A stretch of 5,643 bases of DNA from an uncultured Collinsella sp. (GTDB lineage Bacteria; Actinomycetota; Coriobacteriia; Coriobacteriales; Coriobacteriaceae), in assembly GCA_900551975.1 (NCBI GenBank), contig URYA01000112.1:1-5643 (forward strand). The letters run 5' to 3'. Position 1 is the stretch's first letter; each line of letters begins with the position of its first letter. Shown in pieces: positions 1 to 5,071 of this stretch. The notes under the pieces are model-generated. The model made no database searches, was not told the DNA's origin, and worked only from the letters and a program-made list of their open reading frames with translations. The translations under genes were made by a program, and so were the position numbers.

Positions 1-94
1 ACCGGGCCACGGCGCTGTGACCGAGATTCATCATGGCGACCATAATTTTCCCGCCAAAGCCCACGGGCTTGCGGGTATTTTCAAAGAATGACAT
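1..94 (-). CDS. Class I SAM-dependent methyltransferase, N-terminal part only
   Basis: The gene starts at ATG 94-92 and runs off the left edge, leaving 31 codons. The visible protein begins MSFFENTRKPVGFGG and continues with KIMVAMMNLGHSAVAR. This fits my recollection of the N-terminus of a class I SAM-dependent methyltransferase common in gut Bacillota, where a helical lead-in precedes the glycine-rich SAM-binding motif. That motif would lie beyond the window, so the assignment rests on the N-terminus and context alone. A strong GGAGG ribosome site (105-101) sits 6 bases before the ATG, inside the last codons of the upstream methyltransferase gene. Only one base separates that gene's TGA from this ATG, so the two are almost certainly co-transcribed and translationally coupled. 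The substrate is unknown. Confidence 0.7.
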   Translation of the reverse strand, partial: MSFFENTRKPVGFGGKIMVAMMNLGHSAVAR

Positions 95-95
95 A

Positions 96-710
96 TCACA
101 CCTCCATTTTTACACACTCGGCATAGGTCAGCGGGAACGAGGCTTTCAGCACAGCGCTTTTCCGCACCGTCCAGCTGTTCTGCCTTAGGAAGCGCAGGTA
201 TTCCGCGCTCGTCCACTTGCTGTGGAGAGGGAAGCCTGCCAGCTTCATGAAAAATGCCCTGACCTTGCCGGTAAACGAGTTCCCTGCGTGGGTAAAGGTC
301 GGCGCAATCAACACGCCATCGTCTTTCAGCACCCGGCGAATCTCGGCAAGGGCTTTCTCCGGCTGCGGCACGATATGCAGTGCGTTGGACACGATCACCA
401 CATCAAAGGACTTATCTGCATAGGGCAGGCGGAACATATCCTGCACGGAAAAGTGCAGCTTTGCAGATTGATTATCCCGCTTTGCCTCGGCGATCATCTC
501 TGCGGAGGCGTCCGTCGCCTCGATGTGTGCCGCTGCGTTTACGATATGTTTTGCGATTAGCCCCGTGCCGGTCGCCAGATCCAACACCGTTTTTGCTTTC
601 ACCACCGGCCTGATCAGCTCATACATCTTCTCATACGCCGCCCGGTCCTTTCGCATGAAACGGTCGTACCGACCGGCATTCTTGTCCCAGAAGCCCTTGC
701 GTTCGTGCAT
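96..710 (-). CDS. Class I SAM-dependent methyltransferase
   Basis: This 204-residue cytosolic protein should transfer a methyl group from S-adenosylmethionine to an unidentified acceptor. The SAM-binding motif I is VLDLATGTG (residues 42-50). It is followed by the acidic ribose-binding position in ATDAS (D67), an acidic residue before MFRLPYAD (D91) and the motif IV-like strand FDVVIVSNALH (102-112), typical of the Methyltransf_11/UbiE-like fold. Length suits a single-domain enzyme. I chose ATG 710-708 rather than an in-frame TTG at 725 because a GGGGG stretch lies about 9 bases upstream and MHERKGFWD is the natural beginning; the TTG codon itself lies next to the operator. It is first in a minus-strand operon with another methyltransferase gene. 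A palindrome just upstream suggests repression by a dimeric regulator. Small-molecule, antibiotic or lipid methylation are all possible. Confidence 0.9.
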   Translation of the reverse strand: MHERKGFWDKNAGRYDRFMRKDRAAYEKMYELIRPVVKAKTVLDLATGTGLIAKHIVNAAAHIEATDASAEMIAEAKRDNQSAKLHFSVQDMFRLPYADKSFDVVIVSNALHIVPQPEKALAEIRRVLKDDGVLIAPTFTHAGNSFTGKVRAFFMKLAGFPLHSKWTSAEYLRFLRQNSWTVRKSAVLKASFPLTYAECVKMEV

Positions 711-725
711 GGCTATCGCCCCCAA

Positions 726-747
726 ATAGTTAGAGCTATCTAACTAT
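726..747. promoter_or_regulatory. Perfect palindrome, probable repressor operator
   Basis: Arms ATAGTTAGA (726-734) and TCTAACTAT (739-747) are perfect inverted copies separated by GCTA. The site overlaps the -10 element and the expected start point of the methyltransferase operon, the usual position for an operator bound by a TetR- or MarR-type dimer. No regulator gene is visible in the window; it may lie further down the operon or elsewhere. The palindrome is too close to the start codon and lacks a T-tract, so a terminator is unlikely. Confidence 0.6.
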
Positions 748-751
748 AACA
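743..751 (-). promoter_or_regulatory. Extended -10 promoter of the methyltransferase operon
   Basis: On the minus strand the sequence TGTTATAGT is an extended -10 element (TG, one base, then TATAGT, five of six matches to TATAAT). It lies about 33 bases before the ATG at 710. No convincing -35 box occurs at 15-18 bases spacing, which is acceptable for an extended -10 promoter. Transcription would start near 736, within the palindrome described separately. Confidence 0.5.
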
Positions 752-766
752 CGCGAATCATGCAGT

Positions 767-788
767 AAGATAAGGCTGACCTTATTTT
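767..788 (+). other. AT-rich inverted repeat, weak hairpin
   Basis: AAGATAAGG (767-775) and CCTTATTTT (780-788) pair over nine positions with one G:U, around the loop CTGA. The right arm ends in a short T-run, so on the plus strand it could act as a weak terminator; as DNA it could also be a second operator upstream of the methyltransferase promoter. Neither role is proven. No plus-strand gene is seen immediately upstream of it. Confidence 0.3.
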
Positions 789-825
789 CTTGGCAAAGAC
801 GCATCTCTTCGGCTTCCGCTTATAG

Positions 826-949
826 CGGCGCGAGTCAGATGCTAGGTTGGAGCTGAAGAAGGAGCTTGGCGGACAGGTAGGTCGATACCGGTTCCCGGAA
901 CGGTGATCCAGCCAATTACACCAGGGCTCTAGTCATTGAGTGGGAGTAA
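826..949 (+). pseudogene. Frameshifted C-terminal gene remnant ending LVIEWE-stop
   Basis: After a TAG at 823-825, one frame reads RRESDARLELKKELGGQVGR followed by YRFPER and then hits TGA at 904-906. Removing the single base T904 joins it to DPANYTRALVIEWE-TAA (905-949), giving a continuous 40-residue stretch. This looks like the end of a real protein disrupted by a one-base shift and an upstream stop. I do not recognise the family. A second, diverged copy of the same ending lies at 3596-3688 on the far side of the two-gene module, which supports both being genuine former coding sequence. The fragment lacks a start and is very unlikely to be functional. Confidence 0.4.
938..948 (+). repeat. 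Flanking 11-bp direct repeat, left copy
   Basis: GAGTGGGAGTA here is identical to 3677-3687, 2,739 bases away; extending left, 13 of 15 positions match. The repeat encodes the EWE-stop end of both gene remnants and brackets the two-gene module. It could be a trace of insertion or simply conserved coding sequence. Confidence 0.5.
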
Positions 950-1253
950 GCCGATGGGGCTTTGACTTGCACTTTTGAGTGCCGCACTGTGCCGCTGAGT
1001 TTCGTTTTGTACGAGAATCACGGCAAAGCCGCCAGCGACGGCGGTGGGTAAAAACGATCATCGAGTCTCCGTTCCCGCGTTGGGACGGAGACTTTTTCTT
1101 TGTCGTTTCACTCACTTTTACCTGCGATTATTTTCATTTAGGAGCTTGCGTGCTATTCAGGAGTGAAAAGACCCGACAGTGGTCTGATATTGAATGCTCC
1201 ACGCCCCCCAGCGTAGGGCAAGAGTAGCCTTTACAAACCCTCTCGATATTAAG
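950..1253. other. Intergenic stretch without a convincing gene
   Basis: No start codon with a ribosome site and credible protein was found here. In the same frame as the LVIEWE remnant, a tail reading VPLSFVLYENHGKAASDGGG ends at TAA 1049-1051, 12 bases before a strong terminator. It may be the end of another decayed plus-strand gene, but it has no start. A short GC stem, CCGCC (1029-1033) with GGCGG (1040-1044), lies inside that tail. An 8-base inverted pair, TTTCACTC (1106-1113) and GAGTGAAA (1161-1168), is probably chance. A small non-coding RNA ending at the terminator cannot be excluded. Confidence 0.4.
1064..1097 (+). terminator. Rho-independent terminator, plus strand
   Basis: AGTCTCCGT (1064-1072) pairs perfectly with ACGGAGACT (1085-1093). 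Past a single unpaired T, CCC (1074-1076) pairs with GGG (1082-1084) around loop GCGTT. The T-run 1093-1097 follows directly. This is a strong plus-strand terminator, yet the only coding traces upstream on that strand are decayed fragments. It probably once ended that gene, and now shields the two-gene module from readthrough. Confidence 0.8.
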
Positions 1254-1292
1254 TTGACAGCTGAATATAGCTGTTTACCTCGGGGTTATAAT
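1254..1292 (+). promoter_or_regulatory. Promoter region of the two-gene module with internal palindrome
   Basis: A perfect TATAAT (1287-1292) lies 36 bases before the ATG at 1329 and is the likely -10 box. A perfect TTGACA (1254-1259) lies upstream, but the spacer is 27 bases, about one helical turn too long for a normal sigma-70 promoter, so it may not be the working -35. Between them is the palindrome ACAGCT (1257-1262) / AGCTGT (1269-1274) with a 6-base centre, overlapping the TTGACA. The region is clearly AT-richer than the genes. The arrangement suggests regulated expression, by a repressor on the palindrome or an activator compensating for the poor -35 spacing. Confidence 0.5.
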
Positions 1293-1328
1293 CGTCTCAA
1301 CCATATATTTCCTCTAGATAGGTTGCCC

Positions 1329-1979
1329 ATGATGTTCAACACCGCCGAATCGCTTCTTATTGTCGAGGCCGGAAACACCGGCAAGTTCTCCAAGCTTCTC
1401 TACAACATGATTGGAAAGAACGATGACACAGAGGCTGGTCCGACCGGCCCCGTCGACGGCAGCGTCGATGCCTCCATCTTCAACGAGGACCAGTTCGCTC
1501 AGACCGCCATCTCGTCGAGTCAGAAGGTCGTCTTCATCGGCTGGCCGGAACGCACCGGAGACTACATCGATGCGATTCGGCTCGACAACCCCGAAGCCAT
1601 CGACGAGGAAGGCGTCTACATCGGCGTGAGCGGGAACCACGCCTGCATCACGGTGAATACCGAGCCGCCTTCCAAGGAGGACTACTGGAAGTTCCTCGAA
1701 AGGGCAAGGGAGCATGGCATGGAGTTCGATGACCTTCTCGCGGCCCTGCGCCCCGGAGAGAAGGCGGCGGAACCCGAAGAAAGCAATGATTCCAATCCCG
1801 TGCTTGGTTTTGCCAAAATGGTAGGCAAGACCATCGGGAGGGCTGCCGCCGATGGCGCGAACGGCATCAACCAGGCCGTCGTCCTCCATCAGAAGGCGGG
1901 CGAGATCCGCGACCAACGCTACCAGTACGCTGTGAAACGCTTCTATCACGAGAAGCTCAGGAGCTTCGTCGAGGCGTAG
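1329..1979 (+). CDS. Uncharacterised soluble protein, first gene of two-gene module
   Basis: I do not recognise the family with confidence. From ATG 1329 the protein has 216 residues and starts MMFNTAESLLIVEAG; a weak AGATAGG lies just upstream, and the next ATG (1332) is equally possible. An in-frame ATG at 1194 is rejected because it would put the promoter inside the gene. There is no signal peptide or membrane segment. Residues 1-135 look like an alpha/beta domain, with strands KVVFIG (66-71) and GVYIGVSGNHACITV (95-109). An acidic linker follows (about 143-156, AAEPEESNDSN). The C-terminal segment 157-216 is helical and basic, with IRDQRYQYAVKRFYHEKL (193-210). The gene ends 2 bases before the larger membrane-protein gene, so it is probably a partner: sensor, chaperone, adaptor or immunity protein. 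From memory only, this strand-linker-helix layout resembles first genes of similar pairs in other bacteria; this is unverified. Confidence 0.75.
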   Translation: MMFNTAESLLIVEAGNTGKFSKLLYNMIGKNDDTEAGPTGPVDGSVDASIFNEDQFAQTAISSSQKVVFIGWPERTGDYIDAIRLDNPEAIDEEGVYIGVSGNHACITVNTEPPSKEDYWKFLERAREHGMEFDDLLAALRPGEKAAEPEESNDSNPVLGFAKMVGKTIGRAAADGANGINQAVVLHQKAGEIRDQRYQYAVKRFYHEKLRSFVEA

Positions 1980-1981
1980 GG

Positions 1982-3514
1982 ATGAACGATTTCGACAAGG
2001 GGTTCGAGTTCTCCGCGCGCCATGCCGCCGCCGTGCCCGCCGGGATGGATGCTGCGAGCTGGGTGAACAGCGTGGAGGCCGCCATCGAGGAGCTGTACTC
2101 CGCGATGAACTCCTACGACCACTACAAAAACAGCAAGGCGGCGCAGGACTCCCTCAAGGGATTCCTGGCGGAGGAATGGGCCTTTGGGACGGCGAACGTC
2201 GACGCTGCCGTTAAGAGGGTCGACGCCAAGGGCATCAGGCTCGACTCGCACGACCTCGGGTCTGCGGATGTGGCCTGGGGCGCCGATCAGTACCAGCTCA
2301 AGTTCCTGACCGACCCGAAGAACATCGCGCGCAAGCTCGCGACGACGCTTCGCGATTCGTACAACGGCAGGCCGAAAAGATATGCGGATCTCTCTTTTGA
2401 CGAGTGGGCCGTCGAGAAGGGCTTCGCGGGCAAAACCCCAGACGACTTGCTCTACGGCGACATGGGCGGCCTGATCCCGTCGGACAAGCTTGAAGCAGCC
2501 AAGCAGTACACGCTGATACGCATCGAGCGCGCGAAAGGCCGCGGCTTGGACGAAGAGGTGCAGCGCTGGACGAAGGTGCGCGACAACCTGACGGACCGAA
2601 TCGAGACACCTGAGGGCGTCGAGGGCAGGCCCGCCACGAACGAGGAGATGCGCCGAAAGGCGATCGACGTCTCGAACAAGAAGAAGCTCGACCCTGCGGA
2701 CGACGGCATGACCACGTCCCAACTAATCGCTGCGAGCGACATAGTGAAGCAATCGCTCAAGGCCGGCGGCACAGCCGCCGCCCTGAGCGCCGCCCTGAGC
2801 GTTGCCCCCGAGATCTACCGCGCCATCGATTACCTGATCGCGGAAGGAGAAATCGACGACGAGCACTTGAAGTCCATCGGGACGGCGGCATGCGCCGGCG
2901 CCACCAACGGGTTCGTGTCCGGATCGGCGACCGCGGCAATCACTGCCGCAGCAGCAAAGGGCGCCTTCGGCGAGACGGTAAAGGCCGCCGCAATGGGATC
3001 GAGGGGCGCGAACGTCATCGCATCACTCGTCGTGCTAACCATGGAGACGTGCCGAAACTCCTATCTCGTGGCGTCGGGGAGGATCGAGCCCGTCGAGATG
3101 GCGAGCAACATGGGCCAATCCGTGTTCTCAACCGTCATGATGCTCGGCGGAGCCGCTGTCGCGACCGCCCTGACAGGCGGGGCGACCCTCCCTGTGCTCA
3201 TTGGATCCTTCGTCGGCGGAGCGGCGGGAAGCATGGCGTTCAAGCCCGTCTCGTCTTGCGTCATGAAGGTGTGCGTCGATTCCGGCGTCACATTCTTTGG
3301 CCTCATCGAGCAAGACTACGAGGTTCCTAAGCACCTGCTTTCGATGCTCGGCATCAAAGGGGCGAGCATTAAAACGGCAAGGGTAAAGACAGCCGCCGTT
3401 TCGACGGCGCCCCGACTCTCTGCGCCATCCGTGAAAACGGCGTGCCTGCACACCGCAGACGTCGTCTTCTTTGAGCGAGGGCTCGTCGGCGTCAACAAGG
3501 TTGCATATTCGTAG
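1982..3514 (+). CDS. Candidate nuclease-like, Gly/Ala-rich membrane protein, second gene of module
   Basis: This 510-residue protein starts at ATG 1982 with GAGG 7 bases upstream, inside the end of the preceding gene. Four regions are visible. (1) Residues 1-125: helical lead-in, then LKGFLAEEWAFGTANV (58-73, E64/E65) and SADVAW...YQLKF (94-108, D96, Q105, K107). The E-D-QxK pattern resembles PD-(D/E)XK nucleases of the Mrr type; this is inference. (2) 155-235: charged helical region with GLIPSDKLEAAKQY and RWTKVRDNLTDRIE. (3) About 260-425: Gly/Ala-rich hydrophobic stretches (261-285, 297-326, 342-356, 378-420) suggesting membrane helices or a glycine-zipper pore-like domain. (4) 461-493: five-residue periodicity (ASIKT, ARVKT, AAVST, ..., ADVVF), like a short pentapeptide-repeat helix, then GLVGVNKVAYS. 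There is no signal peptide. A membrane-acting effector of a defence or toxin system is plausible, but the function is unknown. Confidence 0.8.
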   Translation: MNDFDKGFEFSARHAAAVPAGMDAASWVNSVEAAIEELYSAMNSYDHYKNSKAAQDSLKGFLAEEWAFGTANVDAAVKRVDAKGIRLDSHDLGSADVAWGADQYQLKFLTDPKNIARKLATTLRDSYNGRPKRYADLSFDEWAVEKGFAGKTPDDLLYGDMGGLIPSDKLEAAKQYTLIRIERAKGRGLDEEVQRWTKVRDNLTDRIETPEGVEGRPATNEEMRRKAIDVSNKKKLDPADDGMTTSQLIAASDIVKQSLKAGGTAAALSAALSVAPEIYRAIDYLIAEGEIDDEHLKSIGTAACAGATNGFVSGSATAAITAAAAKGAFGETVKAAAMGSRGANVIASLVVLTMETCRNSYLVASGRIEPVEMASNMGQSVFSTVMMLGGAAVATALTGGATLPVLIGSFVGGAAGSMAFKPVSSCVMKVCVDSGVTFFGLIEQDYEVPKHLLSMLGIKGASIKTARVKTAAVSTAPRLSAPSVKTACLHTADVVFFERGLVGVNKVAYS

Positions 3515-3548
3515 GGCGATGCCGGTGCGCATGAAGCGACCTGCGGTT

Positions 3549-3625
3549 TCGCGAATCAATTTAGTCATTCCCGAAATCGCGAATCAGAGGACTGATTCGC
3601 CCAAATTGCGCACGAATCAGTCCTC
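3549..3625. repeat. Cluster of GCGAATCAG direct and inverted repeats
   Basis: TCGCGAATCA occurs at 3549-3558 and again at 3577-3586, 28 bases apart. The second copy begins a perfect inverted repeat: GCGAATCAG (3579-3587), centre AGGA, CTGATTCGC (3592-3600). A further copy, CGAATCAGTCCTC (3613-3625), is the exact reverse complement of GAGGACTGATTCG (3587-3599). So four copies of one motif in alternating orientation fill 77 bases just after the membrane-protein gene. No T-run follows, so a terminator is unlikely. Options are a protein-binding array, recombination site arms or a slippage scar. Confidence 0.65.
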
Positions 3626-3688
3626 GGGCGGTACGACGCGACACGCATCGACAACACTCGGACTGGATTAGTTATCGAGTGGGAGTAG
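3596..3688 (+). pseudogene. Second LVIEWE-stop gene remnant
   Basis: After a TGA at 3593-3595 the frame reads FAQIAHESVLGRYDATRIDN followed by TRTGLVIEWE and a TAG at 3686-3688. It shares the shape GRY...TR...LVIEWE-stop with the fragment ending at 949. No start codon or ribosome site fits, and the GCGAATCAG repeat cluster runs into its beginning. It is best read as the diverged tail of a former gene related to the one on the other side of the module. The family is not recognised. Confidence 0.35.
3677..3687 (+). repeat. Flanking 11-bp direct repeat, right copy
   Basis: This is the right-hand copy of GAGTGGGAGTA, in the same orientation and reading frame as the copy at 938-948. Similarity does not continue downstream of the two stop codons, so the shared segment ends abruptly there. 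Confidence 0.5.
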
Positions 3689-3692
3689 TAAT

Positions 3693-3713
3693 AGAACATT
3701 TGCTCTGTTTTTT
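3693..3713 (+). terminator. Weak terminator-like hairpin with T-run
   Basis: AGAAC (3693-3697) can pair with GCTCT (3702-3706) with one mismatch, followed by six T (3708-3713). The stem is weak. It is the only T-run-associated hairpin on the plus strand downstream of the two-gene module, so it might end that transcript, but the support is thin. Confidence 0.25.
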
Positions 3714-3715
3714 CA

Positions 3716-3735
3716 TACGGTTTCGTACGGTTCCG
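3716..3735 (+). repeat. Tandem 10-bp repeat
   Basis: TACGGTTTCG (3716-3725) is followed immediately by TACGGTTCCG (3726-3735), differing at one base. Two units only. The surrounding stretch 3689-3880 contains no credible gene; apart from this repeat and the hairpins I see nothing in it. Confidence 0.5.
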
Positions 3736-3795
3736 ATGGCGACCGATGGGGGCGTTTCGCAACCGCCGCACCTGCAAGCCACATGGTTTCACAAT

Positions 3796-3839
3796 CGGGC
3801 AAAAACTCAGAAGGCTCCTCGTGAAAAACGAGGGGCCTT
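3796..3839 (-). terminator. Rho-independent terminator of the alcohol dehydrogenase operon
   Basis: AAGGCTCCTCGT (3811-3822) and ACGAGGGGCCTT (3828-3839) form a 12-bp stem with one G:U around a 5-base loop. Read on the minus strand, the stem is followed after five bases by TTTTT (3805-3801). It lies about 40 bases after the dehydrogenase stop codon. On the plus strand only CCGGTTTCC follows, so it could terminate weakly in that direction too. Confidence 0.7.
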
Positions 3840-3880
3840 CCGGTTTCCTTCGGCGCGGACGGATCGGGACCCCCGCCGAT

Positions 3881-5044
3881 CTAGAGGCACTCGGTCAGAA
3901 TCTGGAACACCTCGCTGCGCTCCAGTTTCTTGGCGCAGCCGCCGGTGAGCACGCAGGTGTTCGCAACCTTGTGCAGCGTCTCGTCGGACGCGTCGGAGCC
4001 CATCTCGGCGAAGCTCGTGGGAAGCCCCGTCTCGCCGATGAACGTCTGCAGGCGGTCGATGCCTTCGAGCGCCACCGTAAGGTCGTCTTTGCCCTCGCCG
4101 TCGACGCCCCACACCTCGCGCGCCCAACGGGCGAACTGCGCGGGCGCCTCGGGGGCCAGGTGGCGGTAGAGCGCAGGATGGATGACCGCGAGGCCCATTC
4201 CGTGGTTGGTGTGGGTGTACGCGCCGTACTGGTGCTGGATCATGTGCGCCTGGAAGTCCGTTGACTTGCCGATCTTGAGCACGCCGTTCTCGGCCATAGC
4301 GGAGTCGTATACGAGCTCGCTGAGCGCCTCGAGGTTCCGATTGTCGTCCGCGATGATCCGCATGTTGCGGATGACGTTACGCTGGATGGCGAGGTTGATG
4401 TCGTCGGTGACGTTGCGCCCGCGCGGGCTTCCGAAATAGCTCTCCATGCAGTGCGAGAGCGTGTCAAACGCGCCGCTCATGAACTGCGCGTGCGGTACGG
4501 TGAGCGTGAGCGCCGGGTCGAGCGCCGCCCACATGGGCATCGCCCCCAGATAGGCGCACTTCACGTGCGTCTCCTCGTTGGTGATGACGGCGCCGTTGTT
4601 CTGCTCGGCGCCCGTGCCGGAGAGCGTAACGATGCAGCCCATGGGGATGAACGAGCTCGGCATCTTGCCGTCGGCGTGCTCGAATGTCTCGATGTCCTCG
4701 TCAAGCATCGCCTGCGCGGAGACCACCTTGCAGCAGTCGAAGACCGACCCACCGCCGACGGCGAGAATGAAGTCGACTTGCTCCTCGCGTGCGAGCGCGG
4801 CGCCTTCCTGGCACTTCTCGTAGGTTGGATTGGGCATGATGCCGCCGAAGTCCACCACGCGCTTGCCCGCACTCGTGAGCTTATCGACCACGTGGCCGTA
4901 GACGCCGGTTCGCTTGACCGAACCTCCGCCGTAGGCGAACATCACTGTCTTGCCCATGGCACCCATCTCGGCGTCGAGTACCTGGTCCATGGCCCCCTCG
5001 CCGAAGTAGTTCCTGACCGGGTAGTCGTACGTGAATGAGTTCAT
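3881..5044 (-). CDS. Iron-dependent alcohol dehydrogenase, YqhD/BdhA type
   Basis: This 387-residue cytosolic enzyme should reduce aldehydes to alcohols, probably with NADPH. Length equals E. coli YqhD. The nucleotide-binding signatures are YGGGSVKRTGVY (38-49), whose GGGS matches the NADPH-type site of YqhD/BdhA, and AVGGGSVFDCCK (95-106). The metal-binding residues fall at the positions known from YqhD: D194 and H198 in GAFDTLSHCMESYF, H267 in QAHMIQH and H281 in HTNHGMG. All four are present, so the enzyme should be active. The start is ATG 5044-5042, preceded at 7 bases by a perfect AGGAGG (5057-5052); a further in-frame ATG at 5119 overlaps the upstream gene and is rejected. It lies 44 bases downstream of an aldo/keto reductase gene on the same strand and is followed by a terminator. 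Natural substrate (butyraldehyde, methylglyoxal, furfural or other) cannot be read from sequence. Confidence 0.95.
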   Translation of the reverse strand: MNSFTYDYPVRNYFGEGAMDQVLDAEMGAMGKTVMFAYGGGSVKRTGVYGHVVDKLTSAGKRVVDFGGIMPNPTYEKCQEGAALAREEQVDFILAVGGGSVFDCCKVVSAQAMLDEDIETFEHADGKMPSSFIPMGCIVTLSGTGAEQNNGAVITNEETHVKCAYLGAMPMWAALDPALTLTVPHAQFMSGAFDTLSHCMESYFGSPRGRNVTDDINLAIQRNVIRNMRIIADDNRNLEALSELVYDSAMAENGVLKIGKSTDFQAHMIQHQYGAYTHTNHGMGLAVIHPALYRHLAPEAPAQFARWAREVWGVDGEGKDDLTVALEGIDRLQTFIGETGLPTSFAEMGSDASDETLHKVANTCVLTGGCAKKLERSEVFQILTECL

Positions 5045-5071
5045 GGCAATTCCTCCTAGTAAGTTATCAGT

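Noticed and set aside
880..925. tRNA-like 3' end (GGTTCCCGGAAC, then ACACCA)
   Set aside because: No acceptor stem, anticodon arm or proper T-loop could be paired; the stretch reads better as a gene remnant.
1194..1328. Upstream ATG extension of the first module gene
   Set aside because: It would place the TATAAT region inside the gene, lacks a ribosome site, and the extra residues look like translated non-coding DNA.
1359..1388. P-loop-like EAGNTGKFS in the 216-residue protein
   Set aside because: The Walker A pattern needs Gly five places before the GK pair and Ser/Thr directly after it; here these are Glu and Phe, and no Walker B partner is evident.
1314..1949. Minus-strand 211-codon frame antisense to the first module gene
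   Set aside because: It lies exactly opposite a better-supported gene, has no ribosome site and no recognisable domain.
1946..2722. Long minus-strand reading frame antisense to the membrane-protein gene
   Set aside because: It mirrors codon bias of the GC-rich plus-strand gene, is rich in Arg/Val/Leu without domain-like pattern, and lacks a ribosome site.
3549..3625. CRISPR-like array
   Set aside because: Repeat units are about 10 bases, orientations alternate and spacers are irregular; no cas genes are present.
3740..3880. Short plus-strand frames across the dehydrogenase terminator
   Set aside because: They run through the hairpin and into the dehydrogenase antisense, with no ribosome site or domain.
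4451..5038. Plus-strand 195-codon frame opposite the alcohol dehydrogenase
   Set aside because: The minus strand encodes a full-length conserved enzyme here; the plus frame is an Arg/His-rich mirror.
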